Positions 43,552 through 51,776 of a stretch of DNA of 64,000 bases are shown here, piece after piece (position 1 is the first letter of the stretch; the number at the start of each line of letters is the position of its first letter). Origin of the DNA: CAZPNX01 sp964518765. Its GTDB lineage: Bacteria > Edwardsbacteria > AC1 > EtOH8. Where the stretch lies: positions 1-64,000 of the forward strand of contig CAZFJC010000017.1 of assembly GCA_964518765.1 (NCBI GenBank). Direction: 5' to 3'. The notes under the pieces are model-generated. The model was not told where the DNA came from and made no database searches. It was given only the letters and a program-made list of their open reading frames with translations. The translations under genes were made by a program, and so were the position numbers.

Positions 43552-43574
43552 AGATAATTGTTCGGCTATCCCCG

Positions 43575-43592
43575 GCCCCTCGTCGAGGGGGC
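43575..43592 (-). other. Hairpin between the iadA-like gene and the second cphA paralogue
   Basis: CCCCTC/GAGGGG with a 3-base loop plus flanking GC pairs, in the 51-base gap ahead of the cphA paralogue start. There is no T-run. It may set relative expression by stabilising or pausing the mRNA. Confidence 0.4.
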
Positions 43593-43602
43593 AGGGGGCG
43601 GC

Positions 43603-44772
43603 TTAGTTTTCGAAAGTGCCCTTTCGGATCATTTCCCCGTCCTTGACCATGAAGCGCCCCTTGGCCATCAGGTGCACCATCGTTCCCTGCTCGTCCATAA
43701 TCAGCAGATCGGCGTCGGCGCCCTGGCGGATGAAGCCCTTGCCCGGAAGCTTCAGTATCGAGGCCGGATTGGCGGTAGCCGGCAGCAGCGCCAACTCCAG
43801 CGGCAACTTCTCGTGGAGCCACAAGTCGACCATCTCGTTCAAGAGGGTCCTGGGCTCGCCAGATACCAGCCGCACCAGGCTGCCGGCCGAATCGAACTGG
43901 GGCAGGGAGCCGCATCCGTCCGAGCTCATGGTGATGTGCTCCAACGGCACCCCGGCCCTCACCAGCTCGGCCACCGCCAGCGACGGCTTCTTCTCCTCCT
44001 CGGGGAAGAAGGGGTAGGCCGAGGTGGTGATGTCGATGTAGCCTTTCTTGCCGTACTCCTTGGACTCCTCGAATATCTGCGGATTGCGGTTGCAGTGGGT
44101 GGGCAGGAACTGCTTAAAGGTAAGCTGGCTCATCGTCACCGCCTGACGGACGATAGCGAACGGGTCCGGGGCGTCGCCCATATGCAGATTGACGATGCCT
44201 GCCTTGCCGCCCAGCATGCCCCCCACCCTGGCCTGAGCCGCCAGCTTGGCCAACTCAGCGGGAGTCGGACAGGAGGAACGGTGGTCGGAGACAGCCACCT
44301 CTCCCACCCCGATCACCTCCTCGATCAGGGCGATGTCGCGGCCCGGGTCGCCCAGGATGGTCGGGCCCGGCACCTGATAGGCGCCGGTGTATATCCAGCA
44401 GCCGACCCCCTCGGCCCTGAGGGACTTGCATTTCATGAGGACCGACTCCACCGAGCGGGTGTAGCCGTCGGTTCCCAGGCAGCCGACCACGGTAGTGATG
44501 CCCCCGGCCAGCATCTTGGACAGGAGCATCTCCGGGGTGCGGGTGGCCGGGCCGCCCTCGCCGCCGGCCCCGGCGATGTGTACATGGCCGTCTATCAACC
44601 CCGGCACCGCCAGCAGGCCCCGGCAGTCGACCTTTTCCAGGCCAGGCAACGCCGGCTCCAACCCCTCGGCCATGGCGGCCACCTTACCTCCGGCCAGCAG
44701 CAGGTTCAGGTTGCCCAGAGGCTGGGGGCCGAAAACCCGGCAGTTCTTCAACAGTATCATCTCGCTTTCCAT
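43603..44772 (-). CDS. iadA: Isoaspartyl (beta-aspartyl) dipeptidase
   Basis: 389 aa, amidohydrolase superfamily. It splits beta-Asp-Xaa dipeptides, including the beta-Asp-Arg released by cyanophycinase. Metal-binding and active-site segments are visible: LIDGHVHIAGAGGEGG (HxH), GIVNLHMGDA, LPTHCNRN and TMSSDGCGSLPQFDSAG with the catalytic Asp. The TTVVGCLGTDGYTRS segment is typical of IadA. The start lies six bases after the upstream ATP-grasp gene's stop. Its place between synthetase paralogues supports a role in recycling Asp and Arg from the polymer. Confidence 0.92.
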   Translation of the reverse strand: MESEMILLKNCRVFGPQPLGNLNLLLAGGKVAAMAEGLEPALPGLEKVDCRGLLAVPGLIDGHVHIAGAGGEGGPATRTPEMLLSKMLAGGITTVVGCLGTDGYTRSVESVLMKCKSLRAEGVGCWIYTGAYQVPGPTILGDPGRDIALIEEVIGVGEVAVSDHRSSCPTPAELAKLAAQARVGGMLGGKAGIVNLHMGDAPDPFAIVRQAVTMSQLTFKQFLPTHCNRNPQIFEESKEYGKKGYIDITTSAYPFFPEEEKKPSLAVAELVRAGVPLEHITMSSDGCGSLPQFDSAGSLVRLVSGEPRTLLNEMVDLWLHEKLPLELALLPATANPASILKLPGKGFIRQGADADLLIMDEQGTMVHLMAKGRFMVKDGEMIRKGTFEN

Positions 44773-44778
44773 CAGGAT

Positions 44779-46662
44779 CTATTTGTATTTGGCGACCAGC
44801 TCGGACAATAGCGGCTCCACCGCCCGAAAGACGAGCTCATCCCGGTCGGGCCCCAATTTCGCCTCGCCGACTTTCCTCCCCGCCCGGGAAACGGCCACGC
44901 TTTTCTCACCCACCTCGATTAGCCAGCCATCCTTTACCAGATCGCGGGCCATGGTCCTCTCTATCTGGTCTGGAGCATCGAGTATCACCAGGTCGGCGCC
45001 CCAGTGGCCGAAGCCGTGCTCCAATATCTCGGGCGAAGTATGGTTGACGGCCGCCATCCCCAACCTGGGGTTGCGAAATAGCACCTTGACGTCCTGGTGG
45101 TGCTGGCCGCCGGGCTTGAGAAGCTGGCCGTCGAAGTGGATCCCCTCCGTTGTCAGACTTCCGAACTCCAGGTCCGGCTGCTGTTGCTGAACGGCCGCCC
45201 GGATCATCTCGGCCAAGCGCAGGGTGATACGGTTGCCGGCAATGATGGGTATGCGATCCGATCCCTCGGAGGGGAAGTGGGCCCTGATGATGGCCCCGGG
45301 CACGTCTATGGACTGGCCGATGGCCGGGGCTAGGTGCATGAAGATGCCGGGGCCGGCATTGATCTCGATGATGCCGAAGTTTCCCTGGTCCCACGGCTTG
45401 GAGATGTCCTGACACAGGACGTCGATGCCCAGGCAGGTGACTTTGAAAAACTTAGCGATATCCTCCACCAGCTTGGCGTTCTTGGGATGAATTCTGTCGG
45501 TGACGTTGATGGAGACGCCTCCGGCCGAGATGTTGGCCACCCGCCTCAGGAACACCCGTTGGCCTTTAGGAGGCACCGTGGACAAGGACATGTTCTGCAA
45601 TTTCAGGTACTCGACGAGGTTGTCGTCAACCTTGATCTTGCAGAGGGGGCTGCGAGCATTGTCTATCCTGGCCGGGGTGGCATTCTCCTGCTCGATCAGC
45701 TGGGCGATGGTCTTCTGGCCGTCGCCGTCTACATAAGCTGGAATCCTCTGCAGGGCGGCGGTGAATTTTCCCTTAACCGACAGCAGCCGGTGGTCGGTGC
45801 CGAAGATCTGCTTCTCCAAGATGGCTCCGTCGAAAGGCACCCCCTGCTCCTTGGCCGCCTCCTTGATCCCCCAGAAGGCCTTTCGCACCTCATCAGGAGA
45901 CATGATACCGGTGGTCACGCCCTGGCCCTTGTGTCCGGCCACTGGCTTGACCACCACTGGGTAGCCCAAGTCCTGGGCGGCCTCCACCATCCCCTCCTCG
46001 GCGAAGAAGGTTTTTCCCACCGGTGTGGGAAAGCCGCACATCACCATAAAATCCTTGACCATGTCCTTATACATGGTAAACTCGGTGTCCTTAATGCCGT
46101 CGACGTGAAAGGTGGTAGAGCGCCCCCGCACCTGCCGACGCCCGTAGCCCCATTGGAACTGGTTCTCCTCGTAGAGGTACTGGACCGGGATGCCGCGCTT
46201 GAGGGCCGCCTCTATCAGCGAGTAGAGGGTGGGCCCGCCGTAGAGGGTGCGGTCGAAGTCGGCCTGCAGCTTCTTGAACTCGCCTTCGAAGTCGAACCGG
46301 TGGCCGTCCTCCAGACAATGGAACCAATCCCCGGCCATCCGGATGCAGTCCTTGGCCGAAGACTCGTCCAGGTACTCCACCGCCAGCGAATACCCCCCGG
46401 GGGCCTTCTCCACCTGGCAGTTGTTGATGAACAGGTCCATGTCCATTTTCATCAGCCGGACCAGGACGGCGGCGTAGGCCTGGCCCGGGTCCTGTGGGAG
46501 GCGGCCGGCCAGGGCCGGCAGATGCCGGCAGACGCCCTCGACTATCTTGGAGTCGAGCTCTGGCCCGCCCCGGTAATGCAAGGTGAAACAGACAGCCGGC
46601 CGGTTAAGCCGATGATTGCAGCCCTGGTAGACCTTGAAGTCGGTGGCCTCAAAGTTCCTCAT
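44779..46662 (-). CDS. Third cyanophycin synthetase-like protein: ATP-grasp with Mur domain remnant
   Basis: 627 aa. Residues ~1-190 resemble a divergent CphA N-terminal domain. Residues ~195-465 are a full ATP-grasp domain (YPVVVKPVAGHKGQGVTTGI, ILEKQIFGTDHRLL, GIIEINAGPGIFMH). Residues 471-565 still align with the start of the CphA Mur-like domain. However, the P-loop region reads IPIIAGNRITLRLAEMI, with no GxxGKT. Only the TEGI/ILEHGFGHWGADLVI part follows before a short unique end; the Mur C-terminal half is absent. It probably ligates one amino acid only, or acts as an accessory subunit. AGGAG precedes the ATG. It is the first gene of the cyanophycin set. Confidence 0.85.
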   Translation of the reverse strand: MRNFEATDFKVYQGCNHRLNRPAVCFTLHYRGGPELDSKIVEGVCRHLPALAGRLPQDPGQAYAAVLVRLMKMDMDLFINNCQVEKAPGGYSLAVEYLDESSAKDCIRMAGDWFHCLEDGHRFDFEGEFKKLQADFDRTLYGGPTLYSLIEAALKRGIPVQYLYEENQFQWGYGRRQVRGRSTTFHVDGIKDTEFTMYKDMVKDFMVMCGFPTPVGKTFFAEEGMVEAAQDLGYPVVVKPVAGHKGQGVTTGIMSPDEVRKAFWGIKEAAKEQGVPFDGAILEKQIFGTDHRLLSVKGKFTAALQRIPAYVDGDGQKTIAQLIEQENATPARIDNARSPLCKIKVDDNLVEYLKLQNMSLSTVPPKGQRVFLRRVANISAGGVSINVTDRIHPKNAKLVEDIAKFFKVTCLGIDVLCQDISKPWDQGNFGIIEINAGPGIFMHLAPAIGQSIDVPGAIIRAHFPSEGSDRIPIIAGNRITLRLAEMIRAAVQQQQPDLEFGSLTTEGIHFDGQLLKPGGQHHQDVKVLFRNPRLGMAAVNHTSPEILEHGFGHWGADLVILDAPDQIERTMARDLVKDGWLIEVGEKSVAVSRAGRKVGEAKLGPDRDELVFRAVEPLLSELVAKYK

Positions 46663-46695
46663 GCCGTCTCCTGATAATGTATATGGTTCTGTTAT

Positions 46696-47805
46696 TCATT
46701 TTTCCTCTTCGCCCAACATTCGGGCGATCCGTCTGTATATGTTCGGAAGGTGAGATTCCAGCAGGTCGATGGTCTCCAGGTATTCATCCAGGCCACCCCC
46801 CAGCGGGTCGGACACGCCTCCGGGGGCCATCAGCACCGGGTCGGCCCCGGGGCTGAGCTCCCGCACCGCCTGAAGGTGCTTTTGCTCCATGGCCACCACC
46901 AAATCCGCCCAATCCAGAAGGTCGAGGCTCAGGGGCTGAGAGCGGTGCCCGGAGATGTCGAAGCCCTTCTTCCTGGCCGCCTGCTTGGCGGTCCCGGTGG
47001 CCGGCATGCCGGGAAGGGCCCCGGTCCCACAGGATCTGGCCTCGACCCGGCCGCGCCACGTCGTCGGCATCCGGTGCCTGAAAAGGCCATCGGCCATGGG
47101 GCTGCGGCAGGTGTTGCCGGTGCAGACGAACAGAACTTTGGCCTGCGACAGGGCCGGCCTCTGGCCACAGGCTTCCTCGATCTGTTCCGGCGAGACCTCT
47201 CCCTTGCGCAGCAGCATCGGCCTGGATCCGGTTATGTCTAGTACGGTCGATGGCTTCCTCCTGGGACGCTGGCCGCCGTCCAGCAATAGGTCCGGCGGCT
47301 CCCGCAGGCTGGCCAGCACCTCGGCCGCCGAATGGCATTCTGGTTCTCCGCTCCGGTTGGCGCTGGTGCTGGCCAGGGGCGACTCGATGGCCTCCAGTAT
47401 TTTCCCCACCGCTGGCTCGGGGCTTATCCTGATGCCGACCGTCCCCCGGCTATCGAGCCCCCAGCCCCTGACCTTCCCCGAAGCTTTGACCACCAGGGTC
47501 AGCGGCCCGGGCCAGAATCGTCGGGCCAGGGGACGGAGACATTCCGGCGGATCTTCGGCCAGTTCCATGGCCCGGTCGGTGTCCCCGGTCAGCAGCACCA
47601 GGGGCTTGCCTCGGCCCCGCCCCTTCAGCCGGTATACCCTATCGATCGCCTTGGGGATGTCGGGCCTGGCCGCCAGTCCATAAACGGTGTCGGTGGGCAG
47701 GGCCACCACTCCCCCGTCGTTCAACACCGAAAGCGCCTCTTCCAGAAGAGGCGCCTCGGGTTCACCCTGATAGCGGACGACCAGATGCTTGTCGACCCTG
47801 ACCAC
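46696..47805 (-). CDS. Fusion of TsaC/Sua5 (YwlC) with LMW-PTP/protein-arginine phosphatase (YwlE-like)
   Basis: 369 aa. Residues ~15-210 are a YrdC/TsaC domain (VALPTDTVYGLAARPD, RLKGRGRGKPLVLL, STSANRSGEPECHSAAEV) that makes threonylcarbamoyl-AMP for the tRNA t6A modification. Residues 222-369 are a low-molecular-weight phosphatase with the loop VLFVCTGNTCRSPMADGLF (Cys228, Arg234) and general acid Asp333 in SDPLGGG. Thr232 matches the Thr that gives B. subtilis YwlE its phospho-arginine specificity; tyrosine phosphatases have Ile/Val there. In Bacillus ywlC and ywlE are near neighbours; here they are one protein. def follows upstream by three bases. Confidence 0.9.
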   Translation of the reverse strand: MVRVDKHLVVRYQGEPEAPLLEEALSVLNDGGVVALPTDTVYGLAARPDIPKAIDRVYRLKGRGRGKPLVLLTGDTDRAMELAEDPPECLRPLARRFWPGPLTLVVKASGKVRGWGLDSRGTVGIRISPEPAVGKILEAIESPLASTSANRSGEPECHSAAEVLASLREPPDLLLDGGQRPRRKPSTVLDITGSRPMLLRKGEVSPEQIEEACGQRPALSQAKVLFVCTGNTCRSPMADGLFRHRMPTTWRGRVEARSCGTGALPGMPATGTAKQAARKKGFDISGHRSQPLSLDLLDWADLVVAMEQKHLQAVRELSPGADPVLMAPGGVSDPLGGGLDEYLETIDLLESHLPNIYRRIARMLGEEEK

Positions 47806-47808
47806 CGC

Positions 47809-48336
47809 CTATTCGCCCCGCAGCCGTGAGATGCGCCTAAGCTGGTTCTTCAGGAGCTGGCGCTTGAGCTGGCTCAGGTGGTCGATGAACAGCACCCCAT
47901 TGAGGTGGTCTATCTCGTGGAGGAAGCATCGGGCCAGCATCTCGTCGGCCTCCAGCTCCATCTCCCGTCCCGACAGGTCCACCCCGGCTATGCCCACCTT
48001 CTGCGGCCGGGCCACTTCGGCGTACAGCTCGGGGAAGCTGAGGCATCCCTCCTGGTGCACCAGCCGCCCGTGGCTCCCGGTCACTCTGGGATTGATCAGC
48101 ACCAGCGGCCTCTTCTGGGCCTGGTCCATGGCTGGCAGGTTGATGATGCACAGCGAGATCGAACGCCCCACCTGGGGCGCAGCCAGACCCAACCCCTTGG
48201 CCCGGGCTAGGGTCTCGACCATGCCCTCGGCTAGGCTCACCAGCTCCCCGTCTATGTTGGTGACCGCGCCTGCCTTCTTGCGGAGCACCGGGTCGCCGAA
48301 GTACCGGATGTCGTATATTCTGCCGTCGCCCTTCAC
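47809..48336 (-). CDS. def: Peptide deformylase
   Basis: 175 aa from a GTG at 48336 with a strong AGGAGG upstream. It removes the formyl group from nascent proteins in the cytoplasm. All three motifs are present: GLGLAAPQVG, EGCLSFPE (metal Cys) and HEIDHLNG (metal His pair). Length is normal. It is adjacent to the TsaC/YwlE fusion (three bases between). Confidence 0.96.
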   Translation of the reverse strand: MKGDGRIYDIRYFGDPVLRKKAGAVTNIDGELVSLAEGMVETLARAKGLGLAAPQVGRSISLCIINLPAMDQAQKRPLVLINPRVTGSHGRLVHQEGCLSFPELYAEVARPQKVGIAGVDLSGREMELEADEMLARCFLHEIDHLNGVLFIDHLSQLKRQLLKNQLRRISRLRGE

Positions 48337-48351
48337 CTATCCTCCTATACC

Positions 48352-48375
48352 GGTAAAAACCAGTTTTACTGGCTT
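48352..48375 (-). terminator. Weak intrinsic terminator or attenuator between yajC and def
   Basis: On the reverse strand AAGCCAGT - AAA - ACTGGTTT forms an 8-bp stem (one G-U) followed by TTACCGG; the stem itself ends in a T-run (TTTTT). It would partly separate yajC/cdd/deoB transcription from def onward. Confidence 0.5.
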
Positions 48376-48387
48376 CGCCCCACAGCC

Positions 48388-48705
48388 TTATTTGTCAAGC
48401 TTGGCCGAGACCGAGGTGCGCAACACCTCCAGCTTGACGTTCTCGTCCACCTTGATCACCACGATGCCCCGGGCCTCGTCCACCCCGATCACCGTGCCAT
48501 GGATGCCGCCGGCGGCCACCACCTTGTCTCCCTTGGCCAGCGACTTCAGCATTTCGGCATGCTTCTTCTGCTGCCTCTGCTGGGGAAGTATCAACAGCAG
48601 GTAGATGATGGCAAACATGATGATGATGGGCAGAAGACCCATCAGACCCCCACCGCCCTGCGGTGCCCCGCCGCCCTGGCCCATGGCATAGGCTATTTCG
48701 TACAT
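48388..48705 (-). CDS. yajC: Preprotein translocase subunit YajC
   Basis: 105 aa. It has one membrane helix (GLLPIIIMFAIIYLLLILPQ, about 22-41) followed by QRQQKKHAEMLKSLAKGDKV and a small beta domain (VVAAGGIHGTVIGVDE). YajC associates with SecDF. The N-terminus is unusually Gly/Gln-rich (MGQGGGAPQGGGG). No secDF genes lie in the window. Confidence 0.93.
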   Translation of the reverse strand: MYEIAYAMGQGGGAPQGGGGLMGLLPIIIMFAIIYLLLILPQQRQQKKHAEMLKSLAKGDKVVAAGGIHGTVIGVDEARGIVVIKVDENVKLEVLRTSVSAKLDK

Positions 48706-48718
48706 GGACTCTCCTTGC

Positions 48719-49147
48719 TTATCGTTTTCTATTTAATTGCTTGGCTTCAAACAAAGCTGGTAGCAGTCGGTCCAGTCTGGCCACCGTTATTGTTTCCGAA
48801 CGTCCGGCCATGATCACCCGCATCCTGGGATTGAACTCGGCCAGCACCTGGCGGCAGGCCCCGCAGGGCGAGGCCCTTCTTCCGCTGTCGGCGGCGACGG
48901 CCACCGCGACAAAGCGGCGGTATCCCGCGGCCACCGCCTGGGCCACCGCGTTGCGCTCGGCGCAGAGCGAGAGGCCGTAGGAGGCGTTCTCCACGTTGCA
49001 GCCAAGGAAGACACGGCCGTCGTCGGCCAGCAGGGCCGCCCCCACCCGGTACCTGGAGTAGGGGGCGTAGGCCTTGAGCATCGCTCGCCTGGCCAGTACT
49101 GCCAGTTCCCGGTCGTTGGGGATTTTAACCTTCGATTTTCCTTCCAT
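48719..49147 (-). CDS. cdd: Cytidine deaminase
   Basis: 142 aa, the small tetrameric type. It deaminates cytidine and deoxycytidine. The zinc/catalytic motifs are CAERNAVAQAV (Cys and Glu) and SPCGACRQVLAEF (two Cys). It also has AYAPYSRYRVGAALL. It is placed one base after the deoB stop; together they salvage pyrimidine nucleosides and pentose phosphates. Confidence 0.95.
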   Translation of the reverse strand: MEGKSKVKIPNDRELAVLARRAMLKAYAPYSRYRVGAALLADDGRVFLGCNVENASYGLSLCAERNAVAQAVAAGYRRFVAVAVAADSGRRASPCGACRQVLAEFNPRMRVIMAGRSETITVARLDRLLPALFEAKQLNRKR

Positions 49148-49148
49148 G

Positions 49149-50336
49149 CTAACCTCTCGAAAGCTCGCTCCAAAAGCTGGCCCCGGTCTCTAAGGGCCCG
49201 ATGCCCAAAGCCTCGGCCACGGTGGCCCCCAGATCGGCTATGGTGCTCCTGGTGCCAAGGTCCCCTCCGGGGAAAAGGCCCGGGCCGTAGGCCAGAAGCG
49301 GCACATATTCCCGCGAATGGTCGGTGGACGGGGTGGTGGGATCGTTGCCATGATCGGCGGTAATAAAGAGGATGTCGTCTTCTTTCATGTCCGACATAAG
49401 TTTGGGCAGCCAGGCGTCGAACTCGCGCAGTCCCTGGTAGAAGCCGGGGACGTCGTTTCGGTGGCCCCAGGTCATGTCGAACTCCACCAGGTTCATCAGC
49501 AGCAGGCCGTGCTTTAGGTTGGGGATCGTCTCCAGGAACTTGGCCATGCCGTCGCTGTTGCTGTCGCTGTGGAGGCAACAGGTCAGGCCCCGCCCGGCGT
49601 AGAGGTCACAGATCTTGCCCACCCCGATCACCTGTCTGCCCGAACCCTTGACTCTATCCAAAAGAGTCGGCTGGGGCGGCTCCACCGAGAAATCCTTGCG
49701 GTTTCCCCCCACCCGTTGGTAGTTTCCGGAACTGCCCACGAACGGCCTGGCTATCACTCGACCCACCGAGTGCGGCCCTGACATGATTTTACGGGCGAGG
49801 CGGCACCATTCATATAGCGTCTCCAGCGGAACGGTCTCCTGGTGGCAGGCTATCTGGAGGACGCTGTCGGCCGAGGTGTAGACGATGGGTTTTCCGGTGC
49901 GGACGTGCTCGTCGCCCAGCTCGGCGATGATCTCGGTGCCCGAGGCCGCCTTGTTGCCCAGGATGCCCCGCCCGATGGCCTTTTGGAACGGCTCCAGGAT
50001 TTCGGGAGGAAACCCCTGGGGATAGGTGGGAAATGGTTTTTCGGTCACCAGGCCGGCCAGCTCCCAGTGCCCGGAGGTCGAGTCCTTGCCGGCCGAGAGC
50101 TCGGCCATCTTCCCCCACCAGGCTCCCGGCGAGGCCTCCGGGGCGACCCCGGCCATCGGTGTTATGTTCCCCAGCCCCAGCGCTTGGAGATTGGGCAGCC
50201 GGAGCCCCCCGGGCACCGCCCGCGACAGGTTGCCCAGGGTGTTGCTGCCCCGGTCCCCGTAATCCCCGGCGTCCGGCAGCTCCCCCACCCCGCAGCCGTC
50301 GAGAATTATTATGAATATCCGTTTTGCTGCTGTCAA
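49149..50336 (-). CDS. deoB: Phosphopentomutase
   Basis: 395 aa, alkaline-phosphatase superfamily. It interconverts ribose/deoxyribose 1- and 5-phosphate. Metal-site segments are FIIILDGCGVGELPDA and ITADHGNDPTTPSTDHSREY. The phosphorylation loop reads KDSTSGHWE, placing Ser where Bacillus enzymes have the phospho-Thr. The frame starts with a TTG at 50336 and no ribosome binding site. Upstream codons stay open without ATG or GTG, so the exact start is uncertain. Confidence 0.93.
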   Translation of the reverse strand: MTAAKRIFIIILDGCGVGELPDAGDYGDRGSNTLGNLSRAVPGGLRLPNLQALGLGNITPMAGVAPEASPGAWWGKMAELSAGKDSTSGHWELAGLVTEKPFPTYPQGFPPEILEPFQKAIGRGILGNKAASGTEIIAELGDEHVRTGKPIVYTSADSVLQIACHQETVPLETLYEWCRLARKIMSGPHSVGRVIARPFVGSSGNYQRVGGNRKDFSVEPPQPTLLDRVKGSGRQVIGVGKICDLYAGRGLTCCLHSDSNSDGMAKFLETIPNLKHGLLLMNLVEFDMTWGHRNDVPGFYQGLREFDAWLPKLMSDMKEDDILFITADHGNDPTTPSTDHSREYVPLLAYGPGLFPGGDLGTRSTIADLGATVAEALGIGPLETGASFWSELSRG

Positions 50337-50379
50337 AACAGACTGCTTTTTGGGATTTCGGATTTGAGTATTCGTATTT

Positions 50380-50407
50380 CCCGGCTCCGTCTTTATGCGG
50401 AGCCGGG
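50380..50407. other. Hairpin upstream of deoB
   Basis: CCCGGCTCCG (50380-50389) pairs with CGGAGCCGGG (50398-50407), a 10-bp perfect stem and 8-base loop. It has only a weak A/T flank. It may be a second terminator for the upstream lipoprotein transcript or a 5'-leader structure of deoB. Confidence 0.45.
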
Positions 50408-50445
50408 TTAATTATCTCATATTTGCCCCGTGAAGTAAATAGAGA

Positions 50446-50475
50446 AACGCCCCCCCGCTCAGGCGGGGGGGCGTT
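50446..50475 (-). terminator. Strong intrinsic terminator after the Ig-like lipoprotein gene
   Basis: A 13-bp GC-rich stem (50446-50458 with 50463-50475) and a TCAG-type tetraloop. It is followed on the reverse strand by TCTCTATTT, 14 bases past the stop codon. Confidence 0.8.
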
Positions 50476-50488
50476 CTCGCGTCCGTGG

Positions 50489-51751
50489 TTAAATCGAGAA
50501 TGGTATCTTGTAGTCGTCCGAGGTTATGCCCCAGCCCGGGATTCCGGCCTCTCCGCCGATGCCGTTGCCGTTGGCGTCCAGGTACCAGCCGGCGTTGTCC
50601 CTGATGTTGCGGCTGAGGTACAGCTGGTAGGAGCCGGAGGTGGCGTTGACCATGGTGAAGCGCACGCTGTGGGCCGAGATGTCGCTGGGCTGGGTGTAGA
50701 TCCGGCCGTAGACCTGGTAGGCCGGCACGCCGCCGCTCAGCTTGAAGACCTTGACCGTGTTGGTGGTGACCGTGCTGTAGTCCAGGCTGTCGTCGAAGGT
50801 GATGACCAGCTCGGACGTTGAGGCGACTAGGCCGGAATAATGCAACGGGGTGTAGTCACCGGACACCGTGGCCGCGGTCCTGAACGGCCACTCGGCCGTG
50901 GCCGGCGCATTGGGCTCGTACCCCCAGTGGGTCCAGGTCATCTGGTTGCCGTTGGTGTCGTGCAGGGCGGCCAGGTTGACCACTACGGTGTAGGTCGCGT
51001 TGGGGGTCAGCAGGGAATCGGACCCGGTCGGCCTGAAGTAGACCATCCAACTGCCCGCCCATCCGGTGCCGTCCGATTTGAGGGTCAGGCTGCGGCCGGT
51101 GCTGTCGCGGACGCTGAAGTTGGCCCGCACCAGGTTGGAGTCGATGTCGTCGTCGTTGAAGCCGCAGAAGAAGAGGGGGTAGATGTGATTGATCCCGCCT
51201 CCGTAGGGCGCCCCGGCAGTCAGCGCCGGGTGGACGAAGTCCGGGGCCGGGGTGACCGGGGCCCCCACCCTGATGTAGTATTTCTTGTAGTCGTAGGGGG
51301 CGCCGTCGGCCCGGCCGTTGCCGTTGCCGTCGATGTAGCCGCCGCCCTGGCCCAGAAGGCTGGTGGTGAAGATTATCTTCACCCAGTAGTCGCCGGCCGT
51401 CCAGGTGCCCGAGATCACCGCCTTCCTCAGCTCGGGGTAGTAGGTGCAGGTCCCGTTCTGGATGGCGTCCACCTGGATGTTGGTCAGGTTGACGGTGGCC
51501 GGGTTCATGTTCACCGGGAAGTTGATGACGATCTCGGCCTGGATCCCGGTGGTGGTGGCGTCGATGTCCACCAGGGCACCGCCCAGGGCCGGGTTGACGG
51601 TTACCGCCCCGGAATTGATGAGGTTGGCGGCGACGCTGCCCATGGCCGCGTCGGTGTTGGGCTCGTAGGGGTTGTCCTTCTTGCCGCAGCCGTAAAACGC
51701 CAGGACCGCAACCAGCAGGGCCGCCAGTATGGTGGCGTATCTCTTCATCAT
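50489..51751 (-). CDS. Lipoprotein with bacterial Ig-like domains
   Basis: 420 aa from the ATG at 51751, supported by AAAGGAG five bases upstream (an ATG 21 bases earlier lacks one). The signal ends in a lipobox (LLVAVLAFYGCGKKDN). The remainder is beta-rich with Ig-like segments of the Big_5/SbsA type: AEIVINFPVNMNPATVNLTN, then ELVITFDDSLDYSTVTTNTV. Calcium-loop-like DGNGNGRADG and DANGNGIGGE also occur. It is probably anchored in the outer membrane or exposed on the surface. It follows the beta-barrel-like gene by 25 bases and is probably co-transcribed with it. Confidence 0.75.
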   Translation of the reverse strand: MMKRYATILAALLVAVLAFYGCGKKDNPYEPNTDAAMGSVAANLINSGAVTVNPALGGALVDIDATTTGIQAEIVINFPVNMNPATVNLTNIQVDAIQNGTCTYYPELRKAVISGTWTAGDYWVKIIFTTSLLGQGGGYIDGNGNGRADGAPYDYKKYYIRVGAPVTPAPDFVHPALTAGAPYGGGINHIYPLFFCGFNDDDIDSNLVRANFSVRDSTGRSLTLKSDGTGWAGSWMVYFRPTGSDSLLTPNATYTVVVNLAALHDTNGNQMTWTHWGYEPNAPATAEWPFRTAATVSGDYTPLHYSGLVASTSELVITFDDSLDYSTVTTNTVKVFKLSGGVPAYQVYGRIYTQPSDISAHSVRFTMVNATSGSYQLYLSRNIRDNAGWYLDANGNGIGGEAGIPGWGITSDDYKIPFSI

Positions 51752-51776
51752 TGGCTCCTTTCTCTGTTTCATGCTC

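Noticed and set aside
45334..46674. 446-aa plus-strand open frame
   Set aside because: Antisense shadow of the third CphA-like gene; no motif and no ribosome binding site.
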